DNA of 64,000 nt from the NCBI GenBank assembly GCA_905214345.1, contig CAJMLV010000001.1, forward strand, positions 62,001-126,000, written 5' to 3'. Positions 1-8,622 of this stretch are shown one piece after another (position 1 is the stretch's first letter; each line of letters opens with the position of its first letter). The notes under the pieces are model-generated. The model was not told the origin of the DNA. It saw only the letters and a program-made list of their open reading frames with translations, and ran no database searches. The position numbers were made by a program, and so were the translations under genes. This stretch comes from an uncultured bacterium (lineage in GTDB: Bacteria > Bacillota > Clostridia > Oscillospirales > Ruminococcaceae).

Positions 1-392
1 GACAGAATGGAAAGCCCGGCGCCCAGAATCAGGGCCACCACAACGGGGCGCAGGCAGGCCAGCACGCTCTGCAGCAAAGAAAGATCCCGGTAACGGTTAT
101 ACACATAGGCCAGCAGCGATACCAGAATCAGCGACGGCGTAATGCAGCCCAGGGTAGCGATGATGGCGCCCGGAATCCCCGCAATGCGAATGCCCACAAA
201 GGTGGCGGAGTTCACTGCGATGGGGCCGGGGGTCATCTCCGCAATGGTGATCAGGTCGGTGAATTCCTGCAGGGTCAGCCAGGGATGCAGTTCCGCTACC
301 TGGTTCTGGATCAGGGGCATGGCGGCATATCCGCCGCCCACGCTGAACAGCCCCACCTGCAAGAAGCTCACGAACAGCTGTACATAGATCAT
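1..392 (-). CDS. Chromate transporter family protein, second subunit (cut by window edge)
   Basis: The reading frame runs off the left end, so only the first 130 or so residues are visible. The protein begins MIYVQLFVSFLQVGLFSVGG and carries the GGGY motif near residues 19-22 and a TPGPIAVNSATFVG segment near 53-66. Both are conserved in the short (about 190 aa, six-helix) chromate transporter family, which works as a pair of half-size proteins. Its ATG overlaps the TGA of the upstream partner as ATGA, so the two are translationally coupled. These proteins exchange chromate in characterised bacteria, but in gut anaerobes the real substrate is unproven. Family assignment is firm; substrate is inference. 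Confidence 0.88.
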   Translation of the reverse strand, partial: MIYVQLFVSFLQVGLFSVGGGYAAMPLIQNQVAELHPWLTLQEFTDLITIAEMTPGPIAVNSATFVGIRIAGIPGAIIATLGCITPSLILVSLLAYVYNRYRDLSLLQSVLACLRPVVVALILGAGLSIL

Positions 393-976
393 GATTTGGC
401 CCCCTTTCTGTGCAGGAACAGAGCACGCACGACCCCGAAGGCCGCGGCAGCCAGGATGATGAGGATGACGTTCACGTCCAGGAAATAGCTGGCAACAAAG
501 GCCAGGACCATCAGTCCGATATAAATGGGGGACCGGCTGCGCAGCACATTGCCGCCCAGACCGCACACCACATCCAGGATCACCGCGGCCACACCGGCCT
601 GCATCCCTTTGAGTACCAGAGCCACATAGGGGTTGGTGGCAAAGGCGGCGTAAAAGAAGGAAATCACTGACAGGATGACCATGGGGGGAATGATGGTGCC
701 CAGCACGGCGACGACCATGCCGGCCAGACCCTCCACCCGCCAGCCCACCAGGATGGCGGCGTTCACCGCGATGGCCCCCGGCGAGGACTGGGCCAGGGCG
801 GTCATGTCCAGCATCTCCTGGTCATCCAGCCAGTGCAGTTCGTCCACAAACTTGCGCTTCATGAAGGTGACGATGACGAAACCGCCCCCAAAGGTGAAGG
901 CGCTGATATACAGGGTGCTCAAGAAAAGTGCCCGGAGCCGGGCTGCCCGGCCGACGGGCGCAGGTTGCTGTTCCAT
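389..976 (-). CDS. Chromate transporter family protein, first subunit
   Basis: A 195-residue polytopic membrane protein with the FGGGF motif at residues 29-33 and the SSPGAIAVNAA segment around 64-74, both typical of half-size chromate transporters. The start at 976 is chosen because GGAGG lies five bases upstream; a longer open frame reaches 1033 but lacks a ribosome site and overlaps the promoter. It overlaps the second half-transporter by four bases and is transcribed away from a LysR regulator, the usual arrangement for a transporter controlled by its neighbour. The pair probably forms one functional transporter in the cytoplasmic membrane. Confidence 0.9.
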   Translation of the reverse strand: MEQQPAPVGRAARLRALFLSTLYISAFTFGGGFVIVTFMKRKFVDELHWLDDQEMLDMTALAQSSPGAIAVNAAILVGWRVEGLAGMVVAVLGTIIPPMVILSVISFFYAAFATNPYVALVLKGMQAGVAAVILDVVCGLGGNVLRSRSPIYIGLMVLAFVASYFLDVNVILIILAAAAFGVVRALFLHRKGAKS

Positions 977-1003
977 GGTATTCCTCCTCTTTGGTATATA
1001 CTC

Positions 1004-1033
1004 ATCATACCGCGCCCGGCGCCTGTTGTGCAA
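1004..1033 (-). promoter_or_regulatory. Promoter for the chromate transporter pair
   Basis: On the minus strand TTGCAC is followed after 18 bases by TATGAT, ending 27 bases upstream of the start codon. It shares the 107-bp gap with the LysR gene, so LysR binding here could act on both directions. Confidence 0.7.
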
Positions 1034-1050
1034 TGCCGGTTTTTTGTGGA

Positions 1051-1059
1051 TGTTATGCT
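1051..1059 (+). promoter_or_regulatory. Extended -10 promoter for the LysR gene
   Basis: TG-T-TATGCT forms an extended -10 about 25 bases before the LysR start. No convincing -35 element lies at the right distance, which fits an activator-dependent or extended -10 promoter. Confidence 0.45.
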
Positions 1060-1083
1060 ATTTTGGCAAGAAAGGCGTTTTCT

Positions 1084-1962
1084 ATGACCATACGTCACCT
1101 GCGCATCTTTGTGGAAGTCTACCGTGCGGGCAATGTTACCCGTGCGGCCGAAGAATTCCACCTCACCCAACCCGCCGTCACCCGTGCGGTGCAGGAACTG
1201 GAACAATATTACGGCGTGCGTCTGTTTGAGCGGATGTATCGCCGCCTTTCTCCCACCGAAGCGGGGGAACGGCTGTACCCGCAGGCGGTGCACCTCATCG
1301 ATGCTTTTGACCGCATCGAAACAGGGCTCCGAAACTGGGATTCCATGGGCCTGCTCCGGGTGGGAGCCACGGTGACGCTGGGCGGGACTGTCCTGCCGGC
1401 GCTGGCCGGGCGCTTTGCGGCGCAGCAACCCGGCGTGGAGCTGCGGGTCACGGTGGCCAACGGGAAAGCACTGGCCGCTGCCTTGTGCGAAAACCGGCTG
1501 GACCTGGCCCTGATGGAAAACGAGCCCGCCACGCCGGACCTGCACACCGAGGAGATCGGCAGCGATACCCTGTGTGCGGTGCTGGCTCCGGAACATCCTC
1601 TGGCACGGGAAGATAAACTCACACCGGAACAGCTGGCAGCAGCCCCGCTGCTGGTGCGGGAGCAGGGAAGTACAGCCCGCACCGTGCTGCAGAATGCTTT
1701 GGGGGAAAGGGGACTGTCCCTGCATCCCGCCTGGGAGAGTGTCAGCGCCGAAGCGCTGCTGCAGGCTGCGGCACAGGGACTTGGGGTGGCGGTTCTGCCA
1801 GAATCCCGGGTGAGGGACGCCGCCGCTTCGGGCCGGGTCTGCCTGCGTCCCATCGAAGGGGTTCCCCTGGTGCGCCGCCATGTGGTGGCGTGGCACAAGG
1901 AAAAATATCTCTCGTCCTCCATGCAGAATTTTCTGACGCTGTGCCGGGGACGGACCGAATAA
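1084..1962 (+). CDS. LysR family transcriptional regulator
   Basis: A 292-residue LysR-type regulator. Residues 1-60 form the winged helix-turn-helix (MTIRHLRIFVEVYRAGNVTR, then AAEEFHLTQPAVTRAVQELE) and the remainder is the periplasmic-binding-protein-like effector domain, from about residue 88. Start 1084 is taken because it opens the DNA-binding domain at the normal position; the open frame extends to 928 through the divergent gene without conserved sequence. It faces away from the chromate transporter pair and probably controls it. The effector cannot be read from sequence. The sulfatase-maturase gene begins ten bases after its stop, so the two may be cotranscribed. Confidence 0.9.
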   Translation: MTIRHLRIFVEVYRAGNVTRAAEEFHLTQPAVTRAVQELEQYYGVRLFERMYRRLSPTEAGERLYPQAVHLIDAFDRIETGLRNWDSMGLLRVGATVTLGGTVLPALAGRFAAQQPGVELRVTVANGKALAAALCENRLDLALMENEPATPDLHTEEIGSDTLCAVLAPEHPLAREDKLTPEQLAAAPLLVREQGSTARTVLQNALGERGLSLHPAWESVSAEALLQAAAQGLGVAVLPESRVRDAAASGRVCLRPIEGVPLVRRHVVAWHKEKYLSSSMQNFLTLCRGRTE

Positions 1963-1972
1963 GGAGGCACAC

Positions 1973-3112
1973 ATGCCCTTTGTGAATCTTCTTGTCAAAC
2001 CGGCATCCAGCTTGTGCAATATGCGCTGCCGTTACTGCTTCTATGAGGACGAAGCCGCCAACCGCTCCCAGGCCAGCATGGGGATCATGAGCGAAGAAAC
2101 CGCCGCTCTTCTCATCCGTCAGGCACTGGATGCCGCCGGAAAGGACGGTGCCCTGAGCGTAGCTTTTCAGGGGGGCGAGCCCACCGTGGCAGGGCTGGAT
2201 TTTTTCCGGGCATTTGTGGCGGCGGTACAGCGGTACAATACCGCCGGACTGCCGGTATCTTACGCCATCCAGACAAACGGCCTGGGCCTGAACGAAGAAT
2301 GGGTCGAATTTCTGGTCCGAAATCACTTTCTGGTGGGGGTCTCGGTGGACGGAGACAAGGCGCTGCATGACGAGTTTCGTCTGGATGCCGCCGGAAAGGG
2401 CACATGGACCCGGGTGCAGAAAAACCTGACCATGCTGCGCAAGGCCGGGGCAGAGTGCAATCTGCTCTGCGTGGTCACCCGGCGCTGCGCCAAAAGTGCG
2501 GTGCGCACCTACCATGCCCTGCAAAAAACGGGGGTGGGGTATCTGCAGTTCATCCCCTGCCTGGACCCGCTGGGGGAAGAACGGGGACAGCGGACCTGGT
2601 CCCTCACGCCGGAAGATTACGGCAATTTCCTCTGCACATTGTTTGATGAATGGTACCGGGACTGGGAACAGGGACGGTATACCAGCGTGCGCCTGTTTGA
2701 CGACTATGTGCATCTGGCCATGGGGCTGCCGCCTTCCACCTGTGCCACCGGCGGCCATTGCGGGGCGTATTTTGTGGTGGAAGCCGACGGCGGTGTGTAT
2801 CCCTGTGACTTCTACGTCCTGGATGAGTGGAAAATGGGAAATCTCCACGAAACCCCGTTGGCGGAACTGCAAAACAGCCCCCGTGCCCAGGAATTTCTGG
2901 AAAAAGGGAACCGGCGCCCGGCTGAGTGCGCCGGTTGCCCCTGGCAGTATCTTTGCTTCGGCGGCTGCAAGCGGGACTGGACCGCCGGGGCGGATGGTGA
3001 CACCCGAAACTACTATTGCCCGGCGTTCCGGCGCTTCTTTGCCTACGCAGAACCCCGCTTGCGGCGTATCGCGGCTGCGGAAACGGCAGCCCGGCGTGGT
3101 GTGCAGGTATAA
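1973..3112 (+). CDS. Anaerobic sulfatase-maturating enzyme family radical SAM protein
   Basis: A 379-residue radical SAM enzyme. The cluster motif CxxxCxxC is at C15, C19 and C22, followed by the FQGGEP motif. The C-terminal half is a SPASM domain with further cysteines (CATGGHC, YPCDFY, CAGCPWQYLCFGGC) for two auxiliary [4Fe-4S] clusters. The CDFY aspartate matches the catalytic base of characterised anSMEs, which convert a sulfatase Cys or Ser to formylglycine. GGAGG lies seven bases before the start. No sulfatase is in this window, so the substrate may be encoded elsewhere or be a different peptide. It follows the LysR gene closely and ends at a strong terminator. Confidence 0.85.
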   Translation: MPFVNLLVKPASSLCNMRCRYCFYEDEAANRSQASMGIMSEETAALLIRQALDAAGKDGALSVAFQGGEPTVAGLDFFRAFVAAVQRYNTAGLPVSYAIQTNGLGLNEEWVEFLVRNHFLVGVSVDGDKALHDEFRLDAAGKGTWTRVQKNLTMLRKAGAECNLLCVVTRRCAKSAVRTYHALQKTGVGYLQFIPCLDPLGEERGQRTWSLTPEDYGNFLCTLFDEWYRDWEQGRYTSVRLFDDYVHLAMGLPPSTCATGGHCGAYFVVEADGGVYPCDFYVLDEWKMGNLHETPLAELQNSPRAQEFLEKGNRRPAECAGCPWQYLCFGGCKRDWTAGADGDTRNYYCPAFRRFFAYAEPRLRRIAAAETAARRGVQV

Positions 3113-3117
3113 GTAGG

Positions 3118-3167
3118 AAAACCCGTCCGGCACTGCGTGACGCAGCATTGGACGGGTTTGTTTTTTT
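3118..3167. terminator. Bidirectional intrinsic terminator
   Basis: A ten-base stem (AAACCCGTCC / GGACGGGTTT) is followed by a T run at 3161-3167, with an A run on the other flank. It ends the maturase gene and may also end the convergent membrane protein gene. Confidence 0.9.
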
Positions 3168-3191
3168 ACAGAAAAACGGTCTGGCGAAGAG

Positions 3192-5075
3192 TCAGGTGAT
3201 TTTGTAGATGCGCTGTTCATCGTCGCTGTACCAGAGCTCATACCGCTGGCTGTACCAGTTTTCGTCGGCGTCAAACCGACTGTACACCGCGCCGTCAAAC
3301 AGGACATAATCAATGCCCCAGGCCAGCAGAGTGGCCTCGTCCGGAGTTTCGTACAGGGAGACCATGGCGTTGTACTGGGCGCCGTAATCCATGCCGTGAA
3401 AATACAGAAAACTGCCGGAACCGCACACGATCTGCCGCCCCGCCAGGCTGAATACCGGGGTCAGATGGTCGTCGCTGGTCAAAAAGAGGGCGTCGGCCTC
3501 AGCGTTTTCGTCCACATAAGCGGCCATGGCAATGTCGTCGGCGCTCCATTGCTGGTAGTCGCTCACCGCCTCCCGGCCCAGAGTCAGCACGCTGCCGAAC
3601 ATACCCACGAAGCAGCACAGCGCCATGACCGAAACACCCAGGGGGCGGGGACGCAGATGGCCCAGCAGGTCGCACAAAAGCCCGGCCGCCAAAAGGCAGC
3701 CCAGGGCGTGCCAGATGAACAACAGCTTGTTGTTGTCATAGGTGTTGGGCTGGAACACCACCACTTCCGCCAGGGCCCAGATCAGCACGCCGCCGCCGTA
3801 AAACCACCGCTGCTTGCGGTTGGCGTGGAAAAAGGCGGGAATCAGCAGAAGGTATACCAGCCCGATGTTCTTGATGTAAAACCAGAAATAGTTGTCTTTC
3901 AGGGCGGTCCCGTCGTTGTTTACCCAGTTCAGGTGCAGGCGCAGCATGTTCTGCCCGCTTACCGACTGGGCAAACACGGTGCCCCACATCTGGGCCATCC
4001 AGGCCGCGCCGCACGCCAGCGCCAGCCAGAGCCAGGGCAGCAGCACCGCAGACACACGGGGGCGGTGGAACAGGGTGTAGATGCCGCAGACCAGACAGCA
4101 CAGCACCAGAGCCAGAGCGGAGTGGGTCTGCATCAGAGGCAGGGGCAGCACCAGCACTGCCAGCGGCAGCCAGAGCCGGGGGCGTTCCTCCATGCAGAAC
4201 CGCCACAGCAGATACAGGGCAGGGAACAGCAGACACCAGCCGAACAGAGTGGCCCGCTGGGGAATGAGCAGATCGGCCAGCGGATTCACCCAGATCACAT
4301 TTTCCGTGGTGTAGTTGGTGGGGGTGGTGTAAAACCCGGTAAAGATAGATCGGAAAGACTCCCGACTGCCGAGAAAGTAGACAAACCCGAACCCGCTGCC
4401 CATAAAGAACAGCCAGAATGCCAGGCTGGCTTTTGCCGCTGTGCCCAATACCCGGCGGGCCAGCTGCCAGAATATCAGATATACCGCCGCAAAAGCCGGC
4501 AGCATGGGCAGGATATAGGCAAACCGAAGCCCGCCGCCCAACACCAGGAACACGCTGGAAACCGTTTCACACAGGAACGGGTACCCGAAGCGGTTTTCCC
4601 CGGCCATCAGGGGGTACAGGGGCGGAAAATCCCCGGTCACGGCGATGTTTTTGATAAAACCCAGATGCATGGCCATGTCGCCGTAGCAGCTTTGCCCGGT
4701 GTGGTAGGCACCGTCCGCCAGATGCAGCACATGGGTGTGCAGCAAAAACACGGTCAGGGCCATCAGGGGCAAAACGCAGGCCCACATAGCTCCTTCGCCC
4801 TCCTCACCGCGCAGCGCGGGCATCGGTCCGCCCCGCAGCAGAAGGAAAAAGGCAAGGAACAGAGCAGCTGCGCCCGCGCACAGAACGGCGGGCAGCGTAA
4901 AGCCGAAAATCAAAGCAAATCCGGCGGGCAGCACGGCCAGAAAGCTGACCCCGAAAGCACAGCCAAGGCCCAGCGCCGTGCCTGCCGAAGCACCGGGCAG
5001 GGCCCGGCGGGCGGTCAGGAATCCGGCCAGCAGAAACACCGCCAGATATCCGCAGCCCAGCAATGCGCCCGCCAT
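3192..5075 (-). CDS. Large polytopic membrane protein, GT-C glycosyltransferase-like
   Basis: A 627-residue protein with at least ten hydrophobic helices and a soluble C-terminal domain of about 130 residues ending in a YKIT-type tail. The helical core, long extracytoplasmic loops, and a C-terminal region with strings such as GIDYVLFDGAVYSRF are typical of uncharacterised GT-C-fold membrane glycosyltransferase-like proteins that use lipid-linked sugars. I do not recognise a specific family, and no catalytic motif can be named. The ATG at 5075 is preferred over the GTG at 5078 because it forms a TGATG junction with the preceding radical SAM gene, so the two are coupled. Confidence 0.7.
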   Translation of the reverse strand: MAGALLGCGYLAVFLLAGFLTARRALPGASAGTALGLGCAFGVSFLAVLPAGFALIFGFTLPAVLCAGAAALFLAFFLLLRGGPMPALRGEEGEGAMWACVLPLMALTVFLLHTHVLHLADGAYHTGQSCYGDMAMHLGFIKNIAVTGDFPPLYPLMAGENRFGYPFLCETVSSVFLVLGGGLRFAYILPMLPAFAAVYLIFWQLARRVLGTAAKASLAFWLFFMGSGFGFVYFLGSRESFRSIFTGFYTTPTNYTTENVIWVNPLADLLIPQRATLFGWCLLFPALYLLWRFCMEERPRLWLPLAVLVLPLPLMQTHSALALVLCCLVCGIYTLFHRPRVSAVLLPWLWLALACGAAWMAQMWGTVFAQSVSGQNMLRLHLNWVNNDGTALKDNYFWFYIKNIGLVYLLLIPAFFHANRKQRWFYGGGVLIWALAEVVVFQPNTYDNNKLLFIWHALGCLLAAGLLCDLLGHLRPRPLGVSVMALCCFVGMFGSVLTLGREAVSDYQQWSADDIAMAAYVDENAEADALFLTSDDHLTPVFSLAGRQIVCGSGSFLYFHGMDYGAQYNAMVSLYETPDEATLLAWGIDYVLFDGAVYSRFDADENWYSQRYELWYSDDEQRIYKIT

Positions 5076-5992
5076 CACACGCCCTCCAGATCAAAAGGCG
5101 GGGTGTATTCTTCCCGGGCGCTGCTCTTTTCCTGCATATACCCGTCGGTCAGCCCCAAGGCCACCGCCTCGTCCACCACCTTGCGGTATTCGTAACTGGT
5201 GATGCGCCGTCCCAGCCCGTGTTCCTGGGCATGGTAGAAGGGGGTGAACTGGCTCATCAGGCTGGTCAGGAAGGGAACACCGGTTTCCCGGCGGATCTCA
5301 GCCAGCCGCCGCAGCACCGCGAGGCTGTCCTCCACATGGCCGGGCAGGGCCAGATGCCGCACGATCACCCCGCGCCGCAGAAAACCGTCCTCCCCGAACA
5401 CCGGCGCACCGGTCTGCCGCAGCATCAGGCGGAGGGCGTCGTCCGCCACGGCGGGGTAATCCTTCGCCCGGGACAACTCTGCCGCCAGGGCAGGGGAGGC
5501 GTACTTGTAATCGGTGAGCCAGATGTCCACATAGGGTTCCAACGTCCGGATGGTGCCGGGGGTCTCATATCCGCCGGTGTTATACACCACCGGCAGGGTC
5601 AGCCCGCGGCTGCGGGCGTCATCCAGTGCGGCAGTCACCCAGGGCAGCCATTGGGTGGCGGTGACCAGGTTGATGTTCTGTGCGCCTTTTTGCTGCAGTT
5701 CCAGAAAAATCTCCGCCAGGCGGCCTTCATCGATTTCCTTGCCCAGCCCCTGCTGGCTGATGGCGTAGTTCTGGCAATAGCAGCAGCCCAGAGCGCAGCC
5801 GGTAAAAAATACCGTGCCGCTGCCGGTGGGGGCGTTGGGATCCCCGCTCAGGCAGGGCTCCTCCCAGTGATGCAGAGCGGCCCGGGCCACCCGCAGCAGG
5901 TTGCCCGCACCGCATACACCGGGCTTTCCGGCGGCACGGTCAGCCCCGCAGGCCCGGGGGCACAGGTCGCAGTGGTTCGGCAGATGTGGCAT
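5075..5992 (-). CDS. PflX-type radical SAM protein (COG1313)
   Basis: A 305-residue radical SAM protein. The N-terminus has a cysteine cluster (CDLCPRACGADRAAGKPGVC) and the catalytic cluster motif is CALGCCYC, a CxxxCxxC arrangement. The downstream sequence (NYAISQQGLGKEI, NINLVTATQWLPW, GGYETPGTIRTLEPYVDIWL) matches the family annotated as putative pyruvate formate-lyase activating enzyme PflX. Family members lie apart from true activating enzymes, and their substrate is unknown. AAGGAG sits eight to nine bases before the start. It precedes and slightly overlaps the large membrane protein gene, suggesting a two-gene operon. Confidence 0.85.
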   Translation of the reverse strand: MPHLPNHCDLCPRACGADRAAGKPGVCGAGNLLRVARAALHHWEEPCLSGDPNAPTGSGTVFFTGCALGCCYCQNYAISQQGLGKEIDEGRLAEIFLELQQKGAQNINLVTATQWLPWVTAALDDARSRGLTLPVVYNTGGYETPGTIRTLEPYVDIWLTDYKYASPALAAELSRAKDYPAVADDALRLMLRQTGAPVFGEDGFLRRGVIVRHLALPGHVEDSLAVLRRLAEIRRETGVPFLTSLMSQFTPFYHAQEHGLGRRITSYEYRKVVDEAVALGLTDGYMQEKSSAREEYTPPFDLEGV

Positions 5993-6037
5993 GAACGGAA
6001 TCTCCTTTGTGAAAAACAGCGTCTTTTGATAAACAGT

Positions 6038-6067
6038 TTAGCACAAAAGGACAAAATGTGGTATACT
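6038..6067 (+). promoter_or_regulatory. Promoter for deoD-cdd-BMP operon
   Basis: TTAGCA, an 18-base spacer and TATACT, with an extended -10 TG at 6059-6060. It lies 75 bases before the deoD start. Confidence 0.65.
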
Positions 6068-6141
6068 ATTAGACACAAAGGGGCATGTCCCGTCCGGGAA
6101 TGCCGAAAATCACCTACACACGTAACAAAAGGAGAAACCCT

Positions 6142-6861
6142 ATGTCTACCCCTCACAACCGCGCCGAAATGGGTGATTTCGCCCGCACCGTCCTGATGCC
6201 CGGCGACCCTCTGCGCGCCAAGTTCATTGCCGAGACCTTCCTGGACTCTCCCCGCCTGGTCACCGATGTGCGGGGCATGCTGGGCTATACCGGCACCTAC
6301 CAGGGCCGCCCCGTCAGCGTTATGGGCAGCGGCATGGGCATGCCTTCCATCGGCATCTATTCCTATGAGCTGTACACCCAGTACGGGGTGGAGAACATCA
6401 TCCGCATCGGTTCTGCCGGTTCCTACACCGACAAAGCCAAACTGTTCGATGTGCTGCTGTCCACCGGCGCTTATTCCGAAAGCAACTACGCCGTGACTCA
6501 GTCCGGCGATACCGAGGAGATCCAGCGCCCCAGCGAGGCTCTGAACGAAGCCCTGCGCCGCAGTGCCGCCGCCCAGAACATTCCGCTGATCGAAGGCGTG
6601 ATCCATTCTTCGGATGTGTTCTACCGCCAGCCCTCGGACGAAAAGCCCGTCTACTGGGAACGTCTGCGGGACGAAAAGGGATGCCTGGCCGTGGAGATGG
6701 AAAGCTTTGCGCTGTTCCATAACGCCAAGGTCCTGGGCAAGAACGCCGCCTGCCTGCTGACCATTTCGGACAGCTTTGTTTCGCCGGAGATCACCACCGC
6801 CGAACAGCGCCAGACCAGCTTCACCGCCATGATGAAGGTGGCGCTGGGAGCCGAGCTGTGA
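6142..6861 (+). CDS. deoD: Purine-nucleoside phosphorylase
   Basis: A 239-residue hexameric-type purine-nucleoside phosphorylase, which splits purine (deoxy)nucleosides with phosphate into base and (deoxy)ribose-1-phosphate in the cytoplasm. Diagnostic segments are STPHNRAEMGDFARTVLMPG at the N-terminus, the phosphate-binding IRIGSAGSY, the ribose-binding AVEMESFALF and the TISDSF motif with the catalytic aspartate. Length equals the family norm. The start is chosen by AAAGGAG seven bases upstream and by the family N-terminus. It is the first gene of an operon with cdd, whose GTG start overlaps its stop, and a nucleoside-binding lipoprotein. Confidence 0.96.
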   Translation: MSTPHNRAEMGDFARTVLMPGDPLRAKFIAETFLDSPRLVTDVRGMLGYTGTYQGRPVSVMGSGMGMPSIGIYSYELYTQYGVENIIRIGSAGSYTDKAKLFDVLLSTGAYSESNYAVTQSGDTEEIQRPSEALNEALRRSAAAQNIPLIEGVIHSSDVFYRQPSDEKPVYWERLRDEKGCLAVEMESFALFHNAKVLGKNAACLLTISDSFVSPEITTAEQRQTSFTAMMKVALGAEL

Positions 6862-7301
6862 GCGCCGGAATCACGGCCGAAGTCCGCGCCGGTCTGATCC
6901 GCGCGGCGCTGGAAGCCCGCCGTTTTGCCTATGTGCCGTATTCCCACTTCCGGGTGGGAGCGGCCCTGCTGGCACAGGACGGACAGGTCTTTACCGGCTG
7001 CAACATCGAAAATGCGGGCTACACCCCCACCAACTGTGCCGAGCGTACCGCTCTGTTCAAAGCGGTGAGCGAAGGCGTCACCCGCTTTACCGCCATTGCC
7101 ATTGTGGGCAGCCTGGAAGGCAAGACCAACGAACTGGTCACCGGGCCCTGCGGCGTCTGCCGTCAGGCGCTGTACGAGTTCGGCGGTCCATCCCTCATCG
7201 TCATCATGGCCAAGAGCGAGGATGACTATATCCAGACCACGCTGGGGGAACTGCTGCCCTACGGTTTCGGACCGAAAAATCTTGAGATCGACCCCGAGTA
7301 A
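6858..7301 (+). CDS. cdd: Cytidine deaminase
   Basis: A 147-residue zinc enzyme of the small tetrameric class, converting cytidine and deoxycytidine to uridine and deoxyuridine. The zinc-binding and catalytic motif is NCAERTAL (Cys ligand and proton-shuttling Glu), with two further Cys ligands in GPCGVCRQ. The substrate segment GCNIENAGYTPTNC is also present. It starts with GTG inside the deoD stop (GTGA), so it depends on translational coupling. Downstream, 18 bases separate it from a BMP-type lipoprotein. Together with deoD and the pyrimidine phosphorylase at 13734 it gives a full nucleoside catabolic set. Confidence 0.96.
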   Translation: MSAGITAEVRAGLIRAALEARRFAYVPYSHFRVGAALLAQDGQVFTGCNIENAGYTPTNCAERTALFKAVSEGVTRFTAIAIVGSLEGKTNELVTGPCGVCRQALYEFGGPSLIVIMAKSEDDYIQTTLGELLPYGFGPKNLEIDPE

Positions 7302-7319
7302 AAGGAGTTTTCTGCACCT

Positions 7320-8498
7320 ATGTACCAGTGTTTTCGCAACCTTCGTCATCACCTGACCGCCGCGGCCTGCGGCCTGCTTGCCGTTTCCCTGTGTGCCTGT
7401 TCCGCTGCGTCCTCCGCTTCCTCCGCCGCAGCGGTGGAGGAAACCCGCCTGATCGAGGACAACCTGTATGTGCTGGAAGCCGACAGTGTGGACACCCCGC
7501 TGAACGGGCAGGGGACTGCGGTGGCTTTTGTGGCTGATGCAGGCGGGACCGAAACCGGCCCGGATTCGGCGCTCTGGCGGGGCGTGCAGGCCTTTGCCGA
7601 TACCTTCGGTTACACGGCACAGCTGTACCAGACGGAGGAAAGCACGCCGGAATCCAGGGAGAACGCCCTGCGCACCGCAGCCGAAAGCGGCGCTGCCGTG
7701 GTGGTGTGCCGCGGAGATGAGATGGCGGCGGCGCTGTACAACATCCAGAACAACTACCCCTCGGTGGCGTACCTTTGTATGGATGCGGAGCCTCACAGTC
7801 AGGACTATACCGCCTATGAGACCGCGTCCAACACTCACTGCGTCATGTTCAGCGAGGAGCAGGCCGGATACCTGGCCGGGTACGCCGCCGTGATGGAAGG
7901 CAAGACCCGCCTGGGGTTTGTGGGGGCGGAAGCCATGCCCGATACCGTGCGTTATTGCACCGGATTTTTGCAGGGCGTTGACGCCGCCGCCCAGAGCCAG
8001 GGTGTGCAGGCCGCGCTGGAAGTGTGGTACGTGGGCAGTGAGGATGCTGTCGATGTGGTGGCAGGACGCGTAAGCGAATGGGCGTCGGACGGTGTGGAAG
8101 CCGTGATGGCGGCAGGCGATGGTACCCTGGAAGGCTGTATCCAGGCGGTGCAGGGGACCGGCTGTTCGGTCATCGGTACCGATTGGGACAGCACGGCCCA
8201 GGACGCCGCAGTGCTGACCAGTGCCATGAAGAATTACGCCTATGCCGTGCAGCGTGAACTGTACAACTACTTCAGCGACGGCGGCTGGGGCAATGGCGGC
8301 GGTGCCACCGAGCGCCTGACCGCCTCCGAAAACGCCATTGGCCTGCCCCAGGTCAACTGGCGGATGAACGAATTCAGCCAGCGCACTTACGAAAGACTGT
8401 ACGGCGACCTGCATGACGGAACGGTAAAAGTGGAGCGTCTTTCGGACGCATCCAACCTGCCGGAAACCCCCAATGTCGCAGTCGATATTTTGGGATAA
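7320..8498 (+). CDS. BMP-family nucleoside-binding lipoprotein, copy 1
   Basis: A 392-residue secreted lipoprotein. The signal peptide ends in a lipobox LCAC with the lipidated cysteine at 27. The mature part is a BMP/PnrA-type (Med) periplasmic-binding domain, sharing the motif EEQAGYLAGYAAV with the second copy downstream (8664), as well as the order of the surrounding segments. Proteins of this family deliver nucleosides to an ABC importer. It differs from copy 2 throughout and is likely to bind another ligand or be a sensor. It is the third gene behind deoD and cdd; no terminator is evident before the next promoter. Confidence 0.85.
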   Translation: MYQCFRNLRHHLTAAACGLLAVSLCACSAASSASSAAAVEETRLIEDNLYVLEADSVDTPLNGQGTAVAFVADAGGTETGPDSALWRGVQAFADTFGYTAQLYQTEESTPESRENALRTAAESGAAVVVCRGDEMAAALYNIQNNYPSVAYLCMDAEPHSQDYTAYETASNTHCVMFSEEQAGYLAGYAAVMEGKTRLGFVGAEAMPDTVRYCTGFLQGVDAAAQSQGVQAALEVWYVGSEDAVDVVAGRVSEWASDGVEAVMAAGDGTLEGCIQAVQGTGCSVIGTDWDSTAQDAAVLTSAMKNYAYAVQRELYNYFSDGGWGNGGGATERLTASENAIGLPQVNWRMNEFSQRTYERLYGDLHDGTVKVERLSDASNLPETPNVAVDILG

Positions 8499-8545
8499 TG
8501 GGCGTTTTGTTATGATTTTGTAATGTAATTTCGTTGTTTTTTCCA

Positions 8546-8574
8546 TTGAAAAAAAGCAAAAAATCAAGTATACT
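8546..8574 (+). promoter_or_regulatory. Strong promoter for the second BMP lipoprotein
   Basis: TTGAAA, 17 bases, TATACT, within an A-rich stretch. It gives a leader of about 80 bases. Confidence 0.85.
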
Positions 8575-8583
8575 GAACCTGTC

Positions 8584-8622
8584 AGGCGGGCGGTGCGGCG
8601 CTATGCATGCATCCGCCCGCTT
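8584..8622 (+). promoter_or_regulatory. Stable hairpin in the BMP leader
   Basis: GCGGGCGG at 8586-8593 pairs with CCGCCCGC at 8613-8620, right at the expected transcript 5' end. It is followed by a pyrimidine-rich stretch with only broken T runs. It may protect the mRNA 5' end or act as an attenuator; I do not recognise a riboswitch class. Confidence 0.5.

Noticed and set aside
928..1083. N-terminal extension of the LysR gene
   Set aside because: It runs antisense through the divergent transporter gene and its promoter, has no conserved sequence, and the DNA-binding domain begins at 1084.
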